NCBI GenBank assembly: GCA_032718475.1
Contig: JAUCBJ010005367.1
Location: 1 to 50,802, forward strand
Length of the DNA: 50,802 bases
Reading direction: 5' to 3'
Source: Nemertoderma westbladi
Lineage: Eukaryota; Xenacoelomorpha; Nemertodermatida; Nemertodermatidae
Part shown: in pieces, positions 16,979 through 27,900 of the stretch
Layout: each line of letters begins with the position of its first letter
Position numbering within the stretch: the stretch's first letter is position 1
Position numbers and translations under genes: made by a program
The notes under the pieces: model-generated
Seen by the model: the letters and a program-made list of their open reading frames with translations, nothing else
What the model was told of the DNA's origin: nothing
Database searches by the model: none

Positions 16979-18880
16979 GTGCACATTACGGCATTGTATC
17001 ATTGGACTTATAGAATTATAGAATTACATTTAACATTTAAAACTCTAGGAGATGCTGCTGATTCAATAGCATCACACCATGGGACTTTGTCTACAACTGT
17101 GACCATACTGCCTCCTGATACAGGTGACGACCGCAATGCTGACAGTGATGAGGAGCAGGATGACGACAGAGACCCAACATTCCTACCTGAGCCTGCTGGT
17201 GAAATAGAAGTGGAAGAGGAATATGAGAATGATGACAACTATGACGAGACATCCAATGATGCTGATGAGGTTGAAGAATCTGTGCATGAAAAGCATAAAT
17301 GGCGGAAAAACTTAAATATAGCGCACCCTCCACAACCAGAACTTCAAAGTTTAGAAAAACCGGACTGTGTTGATCCATCAATAGCAGGAGCTTCTCCGTT
17401 CAAACTATTCTCCAAATACATGGACAACGAAATGATTGATATGTTTGTGACTCAGACTGATTTATATGCGAATAGAGATAAAAACTGCCCTTCATTCAAG
17501 ACTAACGACATTGAAATTCGTAAGTTTCTTGGGATTATTTTATTGTCTGGCTATCACCAAGTACCATCTCAGCGTGATATGTGGTCAGATGACAATGATC
17601 TTGGTATTCCAATTGTAAAAGAAACGATGCCGCGAAATCGATTTGAATTAATCAAGCGTTACTTTCACCTGGCTGACAATCTTAACTTAGAACAAGGCAA
17701 CAAAATTGCGAAGGTTCAGCCCTTATACGATATGATGAATGCTCGACTTGTTCAGTTTGGGATATTTGATAGTGAACTATCAATAGTTGAAGCCATGATA
17801 CCTTACTATGGCCTTCATTCAGCTAGGCAGTTTATGGCTAATAAACCCGTTCGTTTTGGGTACAAGGGGTGGTGCGTTGCAGGCAGTAATGGATATCCAT
17901 ATCAACTAAAGATTTACACTGGAAAGGAGAAAGATGGTGCTGATACCCAATCTACTAATAAAGAGAAGGCACCACCAGCAAAGCAGGCAAAAGTGGATCG
18001 CTATGAACGAGCACGAGAGAAAGATCCAAAAACTACCCTTGGTGGGAAGGTCGTTCTCCACATGGCTGATGTTATTGAAAGTGTGTCATTATTGTCTAAA
18101 CACCATTTTTACATTGACAATTTCTTTACTAGTTATGCTTTGCTACGAGTGATGAAGGAACGAGGTGCAGCAACAACTGGTACAATACGACAAGACAGAA
18201 CAGGTGGTGCAAATATCAGCCTGATGAGCACGAAGGATATGAAAAAATCGCCTCGAGGAACATTTGACTATATATGTGATGGCATTGTTCATATCACAAA
18301 GTGGCATGACAATAACATCGTTCACATGGCAAGCAATGCTATTGGACATGAACCAGTTGGAAATGTAAAGAGGAGAGTCAAAGGTGGTAGTGTTCAAGTG
18401 AAGGTTCCTGGAGATGTTGTGAAGTATAACCAGGGTATGGGTGGTGTAGATTTGTTAGATAGGTTAGTTTCTTCATATCGTCCCCGCATAAAAGCCAAGA
18501 AGTGGTGGTTTCCACTTTTCATTGAATCTCTAGGGGTTTGCATGACTGCTGCTTGGAGAGTTCATTGTCGCATATTTCCGAAAGGAGAGCAGCTATCACA
18601 CATCTTATTTGTCCGTGAGGTTACTCAATGCTTTTTAGCTGGCACTGTTGGAGCCACTGCTCAAATAAGGGAACCAAGGCGTATGAGTGGTAAACCGCGT
18701 CATGTACCTGATGATATCCGATGTGACGAAATGGAGCACTTTAGGGAAGAAGTTACACAAGGAAGATGTGCTGTATGTCAAAAAAATACGCGAATTCAAT
18801 GTAGAAAATGTAAGAAGAGACTGCACAGTGATCATGGAAAAGTTTGTTGGATAATTTACCATTCAAAGAACACACACTGA
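16979..18880 (+). CDS. piggyBac-family transposase, first catalytic Asp replaced
   Basis: 633 codons. An acidic N-terminus (DEEQDDDRDPTFLP) leads into the DDE_Tnp_1_7-type core (FSKYMDNEMIDMF, FLGIILLSGYHQ, YFHLADN). The segment LSIVEAMIPYYG aligns with the family motif whose Asp is the first catalytic residue, but V270 stands where that Asp is expected (GTT, one base from GAT). The other two catalytic Asp are present: D380 in FYIDNFF and D491 in GMGGVDLLD. A Cys-rich C-terminal finger (CAVCQ...CRKCKK) follows. Length is normal for the family. The ATG at 16979 may be artefactual: CTCTAG before GAGATGC at 17050 looks like a splice acceptor, and an upstream exon is possible. The protein is probably inactive for cleavage. 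Confidence 0.92.
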   Translation: MHITALYHWTYRIIELHLTFKTLGDAADSIASHHGTLSTTVTILPPDTGDDRNADSDEEQDDDRDPTFLPEPAGEIEVEEEYENDDNYDETSNDADEVEESVHEKHKWRKNLNIAHPPQPELQSLEKPDCVDPSIAGASPFKLFSKYMDNEMIDMFVTQTDLYANRDKNCPSFKTNDIEIRKFLGIILLSGYHQVPSQRDMWSDDNDLGIPIVKETMPRNRFELIKRYFHLADNLNLEQGNKIAKVQPLYDMMNARLVQFGIFDSELSIVEAMIPYYGLHSARQFMANKPVRFGYKGWCVAGSNGYPYQLKIYTGKEKDGADTQSTNKEKAPPAKQAKVDRYERAREKDPKTTLGGKVVLHMADVIESVSLLSKHHFYIDNFFTSYALLRVMKERGAATTGTIRQDRTGGANISLMSTKDMKKSPRGTFDYICDGIVHITKWHDNNIVHMASNAIGHEPVGNVKRRVKGGSVQVKVPGDVVKYNQGMGGVDLLDRLVSSYRPRIKAKKWWFPLFIESLGVCMTAAWRVHCRIFPKGEQLSHILFVREVTQCFLAGTVGATAQIREPRRMSGKPRHVPDDIRCDEMEHFREEVTQGRCAVCQKNTRIQCRKCKKRLHSDHGKVCWIIYHSKNTH

Positions 18881-19290
18881 ACTCTATATGAAAGCTAAAT
18901 CGTTTTTCAGCTCATGGTAAACTCAGAGAGTAAATTTATAATTATTTTCTATTAATTAATTAGTAGTAATATTAATTAATAAATATGTCTCTATATAATA
19001 CTGAAATATATAGATGGAATTGTATGGAAAAGTTTTTTCTTTTGTTTTATTTAAATTTATTAATTAATAATTTACATTACTACTTGTCTTCTTAGTTGTA
19101 ATATAATATTTGTTAATTAATAATAATATTACTAATAAATATAATAAATATTGTTGTAAGGGCGCTATTTATGTTATTGGAAGTTTTATAATGCATTAGT
19201 ATATACTACTAAGCAGTAATTGGTTCAATATAGATGAAATAATTTGAGTATTCAATAATATGGAAATTTTGTAAATTCTTAGTGCTTTAG
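18881..19290. other. 3-prime non-coding part of piggyBac
   Basis: AT-rich DNA between the transposase stop and the right subterminal repeat. It contains ATTAATTAAT tracts and possible polyadenylation signals (AATAAATAT-type). No gene. Confidence 0.5.
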
Positions 19291-19526
19291 CGCCCACTGT
19301 TCCCAAATGGGAACATGCCCTTTATAGGCCAATGGCTGAATGGATTTTCATGAAATTCACAATTTTTCTTAATTTTGACTATATGAGCCTGCCCTATGAA
19401 AGGAATTGTGATATAATAATGTGAAATGGGTCTGGTCCTTAGAAGGTTAATACCCCACTTACAGGTACCGGACGACAGACCCAGGACTGGTATAACCGTA
19501 CGGGCGAGGGGGGTAATAATAATAAT

Positions 19527-20144
19527 ATGCTAGATGGAGTTAATATTAATAGTACCGTAATAGACAACCCTAATCAAACTTTTATTGCAGGAAATAATAT
19601 TTTATCCGGTAATAATAATTCTAATTTAAATGTGCAAAATAATAATTCTAATTTAAATGTGCAAAATAATAATTCTAATTTAAATGTGCAAAATAATCCA
19701 AATAACAACCCTAATTCTGAACAAAATAATTTAAATAATTTAAATAATAATTTAGGTAACAATATTACGTTAAATAATAACCCCGAGGAAATTAATCAAA
19801 ATAATATTATTAATAATGGTGCGATTAATACAAACACAGGGGGAACAGATGGCCCGGCCAACGAGAGCCTGCAAGGCCACGTAGTTACGCAGGGAGTAGC
19901 GGGGGTGAGTCAATCCAACGGGAGCCTGCAAGGCCACGCAGTAGCACAGGGAGAAGAGGGGGTGAGTAGACCCAGCGAGGGTAGAGATAGTGCGTCGACT
20001 AGAGAGGGACGTAGAAGCAAAGTAGGAGGTGGCGAATGGGGGCTACAAGCACCCCACCACGATAGATTAGTGGCGAGAGGGGGGGGGGGGGGGCAGAGAA
20101 TGTCCACAAGCGTCGGCGGCCGATGCGCACGGCGAGTTAGGTGA
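19527..20144 (+). other. Asn-rich low-complexity open frame
   Basis: An open frame of 205 codons whose first half is mostly Asn from AAT repeats, including three tandem 27-bp units (19613-19693). The second half is GC-richer with a GGXXQGHAVAQG-like duplicated segment. It ends in a 16-base G run. It lies upstream of the primer-binding-site-like motif at 20228, so it could be LTR or leader sequence of a degenerate LTR element rather than a gene. No family recognised. Confidence 0.35.
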
Positions 20145-20227
20145 TCCACGGCACCCGGCGACAGAGATTAGTAGGGGGATTGCGAGTATCCCCAGGACCG
20201 TCCAAACAGGCAGAGAGATAGAGATGT

Positions 20228-20244
20228 TGGCGCCGTGAGCGGGC
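20228..20244 (+). promoter_or_regulatory. Primer-binding-site-like motif of a second LTR element
   Basis: TGGCGCCGTGAGCGGGC has the TGGCGCC start typical of retroelement primer sites. It precedes a gag-like reading frame on the same strand by about 200 bp. LTR boundaries were not found. Confidence 0.5.
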
Positions 20245-20429
20245 AAGCGAGAAGAGGTCGAGCCCAGTCGGAAGACGGAAGAAGAACAGTGGAGTTTATC
20301 CAGGAGGTCGAAGCGAGATCTCACGAGGAGGATCACTATACTGAATTGAGATGAACTGAAGATAATAGAAGGAGCGTTGCTACGAGCAACCGGAGAGGAA
20401 GGACAGACAGTAAACCGTCGGTAGCAGAG

Positions 20430-21362
20430 ATGGAGTTAGAGAGTCGGTGGGGTCGAACTCTGGGAGATTGCCGTCACCCCGGAGAGATGCAAGCCGGTGA
20501 GATATACCACACACCGGGAGAAGGGTACAGGATGTACCGGTGCGAGGACAAGGACAGGAGAGGGAATCGAAGAGAAACTTCCCGACGGAACATAGCTGCC
20601 GATCGAGAGTACGGTAGTTGCGGGGAGGACTTCTTGGAATATTCGAGAAGATTAAACTTCTGTCCGGAAGGACACAGGCAGACTGCAGGACATACTGTAG
20701 GCCTTACTGCATATACTATAGGCCATGCTGGAAGAGATAGTGTAGGCGATAGGGTAGCACGGACAACGGGATTAGATCCGGAAGTCGCAGCATACATACC
20801 GGTAGGTAGGCAAGAAGTGGGTAGGCCTATACCGGTACCTGCACACCAGTATGCCTATAATATGCAAGGATATAATATATACCCAGGGGAGGAGGGAGGT
20901 ATTACCGATAGGTGCATGGGCCCTAACATGATAACATCAACCCCAGTACCAAACATAATACCGGTGGGGGGGGGGGGGGGGGGGGGACAGGGTGACATTC
21001 CCCCATTGCAGTATCAGCAATACACGCAGCCAACAACAAAAATCCCAAACCCCTCAGACGCAAATAAATCATGCGACACGGATATATAGAGGGGACCGTT
21101 ACCCCCGATGATATATCCTACACAAGGAAAGTCGACGGCCCGATAGGTGAACCGCAGCCAATACCGGAGGAACCTGTACCCCAACCATCGAGCGTGCTAG
21201 AAATACAAGCGATGGGAATGGAACACTCATCGATTCGCTGAAGACCAGGATCGAGCTACCGCCAGTGGAGCCGTTCAAATTCGATGGTAGTAAGCCGGAG
21301 GAATATCTGCAATTCCGGCGTATGTACAGTAATGAAATTTTAACGAAGAACTTGACGCAGGC
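20430..21362 (+). pseudogene. Degenerate gag of a second BEL-like LTR element
   Basis: Open frame from ATG 20430 to 21089, rich in Gly, Arg and Tyr, includes a long G run (20965-20986, read as poly-Gly). The coding signal shifts frame after it and again near 21230. The final piece (about 21240-21362) reads PPVEPFKFDGSKPEEYLQF, the start of a DUF1759-type gag core. The frame then breaks at an inverted duplication (21404 onwards). The primer-site-like motif 200 bp upstream supports an LTR-element 5-prime region. Frameshifts beside G runs could be assembly errors or decay. Confidence 0.55.
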
Positions 21363-21403
21363 AGTTAAGGAAGGGAGTTAAAGAAGTTAAGAACAAATAG
21401 TTA

Positions 21404-22045
21404 AGGAAGTTCGACATCTCCTCCAGCCCTGGCTCCGCACCTCTCTTATCCCATGTGGAGAAGGCGATCTTTCTCCACTTGTTCCTCAGCCAGATCGGTA
21501 GTGCCTGCGCTATTGTAGTGATGTTATTAGACGCGTTGAGTTCGTAAGGCGCATCTAGGGTCTTTAGCACAATCAGCGCCTTTTCGACTTTATTCGCGAA
21601 TGTCTTGATGCTGACAGGGTTAACCTGTAGTCTGCTTGATGTTATTCCCCTTAAGGTTTGTCAGATGATCTTCGCAGGATGCCCGAATTCCCTATCCAGG
21701 GCCTGCCATGCAGTTGTGAATCCACATTCGATACCTTGGTACTGCCTTACGATGTCGAATGCTGACCCCCCTGTGTAAACTTGTAAGGGAATAACATCAG
21801 GCGGACTACAGGTTAACCCTGTCAGCATCAAGACATTCGCGAATAAAGTCGAAAAGGCGCTGATTGTGCTAGAGACCCTAGATGCGCCTTACGAACTCAA
21901 CGCGTCTAATAACATCACTACAATAGCGCAGGCACTACCGATCTGGCTGAGGAACAAGTGGAGAAAGATTGCCTTCTCCACACGGGATAAGAGAGGTGCG
22001 GAGCCAGGGCTGGAGGAGATGTCGAACTTCCTTAACTATGAAGCG
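21404..22045. repeat. Inverted duplication of a gag fragment
   Basis: The arms, about 21404-21655 (minus-strand coding) and 21784-22045 (plus-strand coding), encode nearly the same gag segment (LDAPYELNASNNI, LPIWLRNKWRKIAFST). They are separated by about 130 bp that extends the minus-strand copy. The residues match the C-terminal half of a DUF1759 gag. The plus-strand copy would follow the gag core at 21240-21362 after a deletion. The arrangement may be a fold-back reverse-transcription product or a recombination scar. Confidence 0.8.
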
Positions 22046-22063
22046 GAATTGATTACAATATAA

Positions 22064-22366
22064 AGGATTCAATATAAATGATGCTCCGCGTCTGATTGGA
22101 GGGGTATTGTAGTGATATATATTTAGATAAATATAGCCCAATCTAGGTCGTGAAGAAAGGAAGTACTGTAGTACGGGTAGGCAGTAGCAGTGTAGTAAGA
22201 ATTATGATGTATATATTGTACAGTGTAGGAGTATATGGTACGGTCCAGTATGGTGTTGAATTTGGAATTATATATGGAGATTAATTATTGATAATATTAG
22301 TATTACAGTATTATATAAAGAACTATTGATTATAAGATCTCATTGTATTCTTATTAACTACCAACA
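22064..22366. other. Unassigned AT-rich DNA
   Basis: Follows the gag inverted repeat and precedes the Helitron-like ORFs. It might be remnant LTR sequence, but no second copy was found. Nothing else recognised. Confidence 0.3.
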
Positions 22367-23928
22367 ATGGGATTGGGGAAGATTACAATGGGTGGCTACC
22401 ATGGATTGTCTGTTGCATTACTGGTGGCGGACTGTGACTTCCACGTCACCGACAACAGACTGGCGTCATGCAAACAACTGACACTGGAGAGGCGACCAGA
22501 TATCCTTCAGTGTACTTTAAATCGCCAAAATGTTGGGGAGGACTTTGTATACGGGATGTATGGTACAAAGATTGCACCAGCATTCACTGAGGAACTTGTG
22601 GAGGAATGTTTGTCTGGAGGTACGTATAAGGACTATGTGGATGCAGTTACGCAATGGGAAGATTATACATCGAAGGATGTTGGGGATAGGTTTTCCCAAA
22701 TAAAGAACTTCCATCTTCAACTCATCCACCCTTACAGTAGGAGCAGGAAGTTGACCACTACTTCCTACCACCAATGCTGTCAAGTTTCCTCTTCAAAGTC
22801 AGTTGGTATCTATCCTCTGTACCTCTCCTTCAGTCCATAAACATCTTGTTGCCATGGATAATCCTGCTGACTTCATCAAAGATCTAGCGAAAGTCGTGTA
22901 TTCTGCACTAAATAAAGTGAGATATTCATTTAAAAATCAACTCGAGGGGACCTTGCATGATGTAATAGACGGCCAAGAACATGTATCCATTCTAACAGAA
23001 AGCGCTACAATTCTAGCCACCATGCCTGGGATCTCCATTCAGCAGGAATTAAACAACTCCAATGGGGACCCTATTGAATTGTTTATTCGTAATGGAACTC
23101 GGTAATTTCTTCGAGGTGTTCTGGAATGTCCGTCTGACAACTATTCCTTCCAGGACAACAAAGCCAAGGAAATTCATAATCTCGAAATTTTAACGAAATC
23201 CTCCTTCAAACATTTCAAATTATTAATATTTGTAAAGAGGGTGGATCACAACCTATCGATCGAGCTCTCTACTGTCCCATTTTGCCGGCCAATCTACTAT
23301 GAAATGCTCCTCCCAAAGAGACTGTCCTCTGACACACCAGCACCTCTCAAACGAGTCTCTCTGCTCTATCTCTAACTGTAATCAAAGAGCGAGATGGTGC
23401 TGTCCTTGGGGTCTTCCCTTTGTACACTGCCGTACAGGTTTGTTTTTTAAACACGGGAAGGAACAGCTTAAGAAGGGGCATGATGTCCATGTACAATGTA
23501 ATACAACTCCCCATGTTGATGACGTTATTCCCGATGGCAACATTGCAAATAGACAGTTACCAGTCGACGATGAGGATCCATTGGATATATTCATCAATGA
23601 GGACATTAAAGACTACCCAGAGAGGAACTTTGAGAACATCGATTTCAGTATGGGTGTTCTCGGGTGTAATGAGATAATGGATGCTGATAGAGACCATGGA
23701 ACTCTATTAGCAAGGATGGATCGAATCCCCATCTATGATGTTAATCGTTCCTCCCACAACCATCTACTCCTCAATAACGAACTTGGTTTTCTCCGTCGGC
23801 GTCACCAACCCCCAAATAACGCCACCTTTAATAGACTGATGCACCACATCATCTCCCTCAGCCGTGATGGAACTACCACTAACTTACCCCGATGGCATTC
23901 TCTACCCGACTCTGTTCTACTGCTCTAA
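22367..23928 (+). pseudogene. Upstream part of a decayed Helitron-like protein
   Basis: Three overlapping or adjacent plus-strand frames (22367-22840, 22803-23105, 23299-23928) look like one coding sequence broken by frameshifts. All are codon-biased, protein-like and free of low complexity. The last has a Cys/His-rich start (CSISNCNQRARWCC) and an acidic stretch. They lead directly into the HUH-motif frame at 23864-24592. I did not recognise a domain in this part itself; the assignment rests on continuity with the Rep-like frame. Confidence 0.45.
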
Positions 23929-24592
23929 GTTTAATTCGGTAGTTGGAGCAATGCCGTCCATTATGTACAGCAGTATATCAGAGTCAAAACGAGGTCTGGC
24001 CAGCCTGGAAGACCACTTGGGAATTAGATTAAGGGACAACACCATTCCAACATCCACTACGTTGTCATATATATCCTCCGCCTTTTCAACCCTTATAAAT
24101 AAACAACTGTCCGTGAATTCCCCGACACTGGTCCTGAGGTTGGAGTTCATGGTTGACCCCAAAGATGTTGGCTACTCTTACCCAGAGAGCAAGCTCAACT
24201 TCGATGAGATTGACTCTCGTCATAAGCTTAATGAACTTGCAGCCCTAACCAATGATGGCACTGGGGATTACTTTGTAACATTAACTTGTAACGATTCCGA
24301 GACTCCTGGTGTCGCTCCCCTCTACAATGCCATCGTCAACAGGTGCGCTGTCGCCACCCCCACGGAGTGTGCAGAACAACTGGAGGGCCATTTTGTCCTG
24401 TTACTCCGTGCCTGGCATCGCACCGTGACTCATGTCATGAAATGGATAATGGACAGTCCACACCGCCCAATAGGGCATGTTCGTAATTATTTCTGGTGGT
24501 ATGAGTTACAGGACCAGAACGCCCTCGGCAATAAACCCCACATCCACATAGGAATAACATTATACCCGATAGAGATATTATACCACCAATAG
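23864..24592 (+). pseudogene. HUH Rep-like domain, Helitron/Helentron type (fragment)
   Basis: A 242-codon frame with the features of a rolling-circle Rep. A hydrophobic strand with FVTLTCN at 137-143 resembles motif 1. A WHRTVTHVMKWIM helix and a YFWWYELQDQ strand follow, and then the metal-binding HUH motif as PHIHIGI (His 226 and His 228). In Helitron proteins the catalytic Tyr motif and a PIF1-like helicase come next. Both are missing because the sequence breaks at 24592 and merges into a gag-like frame. The element is therefore truncated and inactive. Other HUH families are possible, but the size of the region upstream favours a Helitron-like protein. Confidence 0.6.
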
Positions 24593-24679
24593 GCCCCATT
24601 TCGAACCATATTCCTCATATGGATTGCCCAGAACCCCCCAAGCCTAACTACCTGTCTAGCACTTTAGCTAAGACAAGGG

Positions 24680-24886
24680 ATGGTAGTGGGGACCCGACAT
24701 CCGGGGCCAGGAACGCCGTTGCCATCCAGCGGAAGGGCGTCAGTCCCAAATAACGGGCAGGGAAGGACTTACCCCAAAAGTGAAGTTGGGTTTGCGCCAG
24801 ACACTCCAATTGAGGTGTTTCTCCAAGGTGACTCTATTACGCCCCCAGAGGCCTATGCACCCCCGTTAGACCCCAAACTACATAAC
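24680..24886 (+). pseudogene. Gag-like N-terminal piece, interrupted by LINE A
   Basis: A plus-strand open frame with Pro-rich content (ITPPEAYAPPLDPKLHN) runs into the target duplication of LINE A at 24876-24886. On the far side of the LINE (28652 on) the frame continues in register with a coiled-coil and DUF1759-like gag. The LINE therefore split one ORF. What lies upstream of 24680 is uncertain. Confidence 0.55.
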
Positions 24887-24927
24887 TACTACTACTAGGA
24901 TCGGCATGCTGCATTGCAGCTGCATTT

Positions 24928-27900
24928 TTAAGAATGCTGTGCCGGCTTGTCAACAAAATTGCACCGCCACAACTCCCTATCACCCATGACATTTGCTAGA
25001 TCATCCGCATCTTTAAGGCCAGTGTCCTTTAAGATGCGTCTCAAGAAAGTCATGGGCTGTCCACCATGCTTATTCACTCCATGAGGCTGCCAAAGTACAA
25101 GATTATGCACTGGCTGGTCCTCACGGCGAAAGCAATGTCCTGCAAAGCGGAGGCGATTTTGTTCTAGTGTCAAGCTTGGGGGAACCAATGAGACACCTCC
25201 AATGTTATATAGTGTCTGGTTGGAGATGTGTGCATTGTACTTGACACAATGTACCCGGCGTAGCATTCTTGTGAATGTGCCATCCAGAGATTTGGTGTCC
25301 TCAGCAGTTAGAGCCCAGCATGGACTCCCGTAGAGGAGTACTGGAACTACTGCTGCTCTGAATAATCGGACCTTAAGTTTCCGATTAATTCTAGGTGACT
25401 TCCAAATCCTGGAAAGCCTATTCAAGGCTGCCCATGCCTTTCCCTTACGTATTCGAAGGTCCTCACCTGACTTCCGGATCCATGATCCCAGGTAACAGAA
25501 GTCGTCCACATGCTCAAGCATACCATCCTTTGAGCTTATGCTCATCCGATCAGAGACTTGCTGAGGACTTTCAAAGTTAACTGTCAGAATTTTGGTCTTT
25601 CTGGAGTTAATAAAAAGACCAACACTAGAAGCAGCATGTTCTAATGAGCTGAGGAGCCGCTGGGCTCCCTCTAATGATTCTGAGAGTACTCCTAAGTCAT
25701 CAGCAAAGTCTAGATCAGTTAGGTACTTGGCAGGATTTCCTCGACTTCTGGAGCCAGTAGGTGGAGTTATCATCACCCCATCATCATTATGATGATCTAA
25801 GGACATGCGTAGAACATAGTCAACCACAATAATGAACAAGAATGGTGCAAGTGTGTCTCCTTGGAGGACGCCCCATAACACTTCAAATGGTTCTGTGTCA
25901 CCATCAACAGTAGACACAAATGTTGTCGAACCATCGTATACTGATCTGATTGCTGCAATAATTTCATCAGGAATCCCATATAATGAAAGTATGCTGAACA
26001 TACGTGAGCGAGAGACTGAATCAAAGGCCTTGAAGAAGTCAACAAAGATAACAGCCAGATGCCTGTCTTTCTTTTTTGATAACTCTTCAATTATCCTTCT
26101 AAGTGCCAAAATGGGCTCCATGGTCCCACGACCTTTACGGAACCCATTCTGATTTCCACGTAGCAGTCTCTCAATGGGATCCCTGATGCGATTTAATAGA
26201 ATTCTATTGTATAGTTTTGCAGCAATCGAGATCAATGAGATTCCCCGAAAAGAACCATAGAGTGTTAGGTTGCCCTTCTTGGGAACTGGCACCAACTTAT
26301 TTGTTTTCATTTCTTGTGGGACTCTTGTTGTACGGTACATGTCTACTATGATGGGATAGATGAGCTTTAAACACTCAGGTATTTTAAAGACCTCAGGGGG
26401 AACACCATCTACTCCACTGGCACGATTGGTCTTAATGCTCTTTGCAGCAGCCTTCACTTCTGCAAAGGAGATATCGCCAATGGGAATATCTGGGAGTACA
26501 GACTCAGACACTTTTACTTCTATAAAGTTATCAGGCAATACCCTGTCATTATTGAGGAGCTTTTCAAAGTGGGCTTTCCAACCATTGAGGCGATCGGCTG
26601 GTGATTCAGCCTTAACCTTGGTGGTTGGTTGGCTTTTCCGCCCAGTAAGCAGATTGATCGATTTCCATGCCTGGGATGATTGCCTGCTGTCGTCAGCATC
26701 ATTGATGGCATCAACCTGTTGGTTTATTAGCTCCTGTAGATTAACAGAGTACTGCCTGTTCAGGGACCTAGATGCAGCTTTAACTGCATTCTTGGCCGCT
26801 GTAGTCTGTTTGAGTCGGGACTCTTTCTGCGCCTTATGAAGGTCATTTCGGCACTTCTGAATTTTGTTGTCAGTCCAGGGGGCCCTTTTCCTGTTTCGAG
26901 GGTATACAGGAACTGTTTCTGCAGCTGCTAACTTAACTGCTTCTGTAAAGGCAGTATAGCCCTCACAGTGATCTGCCGCCTCAGAGGCAAGAGCCTCATA
27001 CCTGTTGCTCAGCTGTAGTGTGAAGCTGGATCTCACACTTGGCTGTTGCAACAGAGAGGACCAGTCATGCCGTGGCAAGGCAGATTTCGTTGTTCTGCTA
27101 GCACGCAGACTAAGTCTTACCTTGGCCACAATAAGGCGGTGATCACTGGAGAAGGGTCGAAGTGTAAATGCATTACAGTCTTGTATAGAGCTCCTGTATT
27201 TCCTACGAAACAGAATATGGTCTATCTGGGACTTGTGACCACTGGGTCCACTATGAGTCCATAGCTTTCCAGTTCGCTTCTTGAACTGGGTTCCAGCCGA
27301 AAACAATCCATTTCCAGAGATAAAATCCTGAAGATGGACAGAATTTCGGTTAACACTATTGCTATAGACCCAGGGCGATGTAGGTGATTGATGCAGACTT
27401 GCATTAAAGTCTCCCAGGAATGTTAAGAATGCATGCTGATCCACTCCATCAGTTGCTGCTTGTAGATTGTGGTAGAAATTTTCCACCTCCTCTACAGGGG
27501 CAACACTAGTTGGAGAGTAGCACACAATCAGAACCACCTTAGGAAACTTCTTAGCCAGTCTTCCAGAACATGAGAAGTGGCAACGGATGATGCGGTTAGA
27601 GATTTGGTCTATTTTGTCCAATGCTGCATGTGCAGTTGGATTCATCAATAGACCAATTCCACCATTGCCACTATCATCTGCTGACGCGAGGGCGAGTCGC
27701 CAACCGCCCCCCATGTCCTTAATCAGAACCTCATCAGTCTGTCCAGTCTGCATTCGGTGCTCTTGAACACCCACTGCGCTAAGAGAAAGCTTATCTGCCA
27801 AGGCAGTCAGCTCACCTTGTCGCATTGGGGACCCGAGTGTTAGGGTGTTTACTGAGGCTAGTCTAGTGACTTGCCTCAGATTCACCAATGGCTTTGTTGG

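Larger units (their letters stand above)
14604..19450 (+). mobile_element. piggyBac-family DNA transposon with TTAA target duplication
   Basis: The element runs from CCTTCTAA at 14608 to TTAGAAGG ending at 19446. These are perfect 8-bp terminal inverted repeats, with TTAA directly outside each end (14604-14607 and 19447-19450), the hallmark piggyBac target duplication. Subterminal copies of CGCCCACTGTTCCCAAATGG lie at 14616 and 19291 in the same orientation and inverted at 14974-14998, probably transposase binding sites. The sole transposase ORF is at 16979-18880. A nested MITE (15221-16708) lies upstream of it. Length is 4839 bp including the MITE. Confidence 0.93.

Noticed and set aside
17008-18862. 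Minus-strand frames opposite the piggyBac transposase
   Set aside because: Antisense shadows with Ser- or His-rich composition caused by the acidic N-terminus on the other strand.
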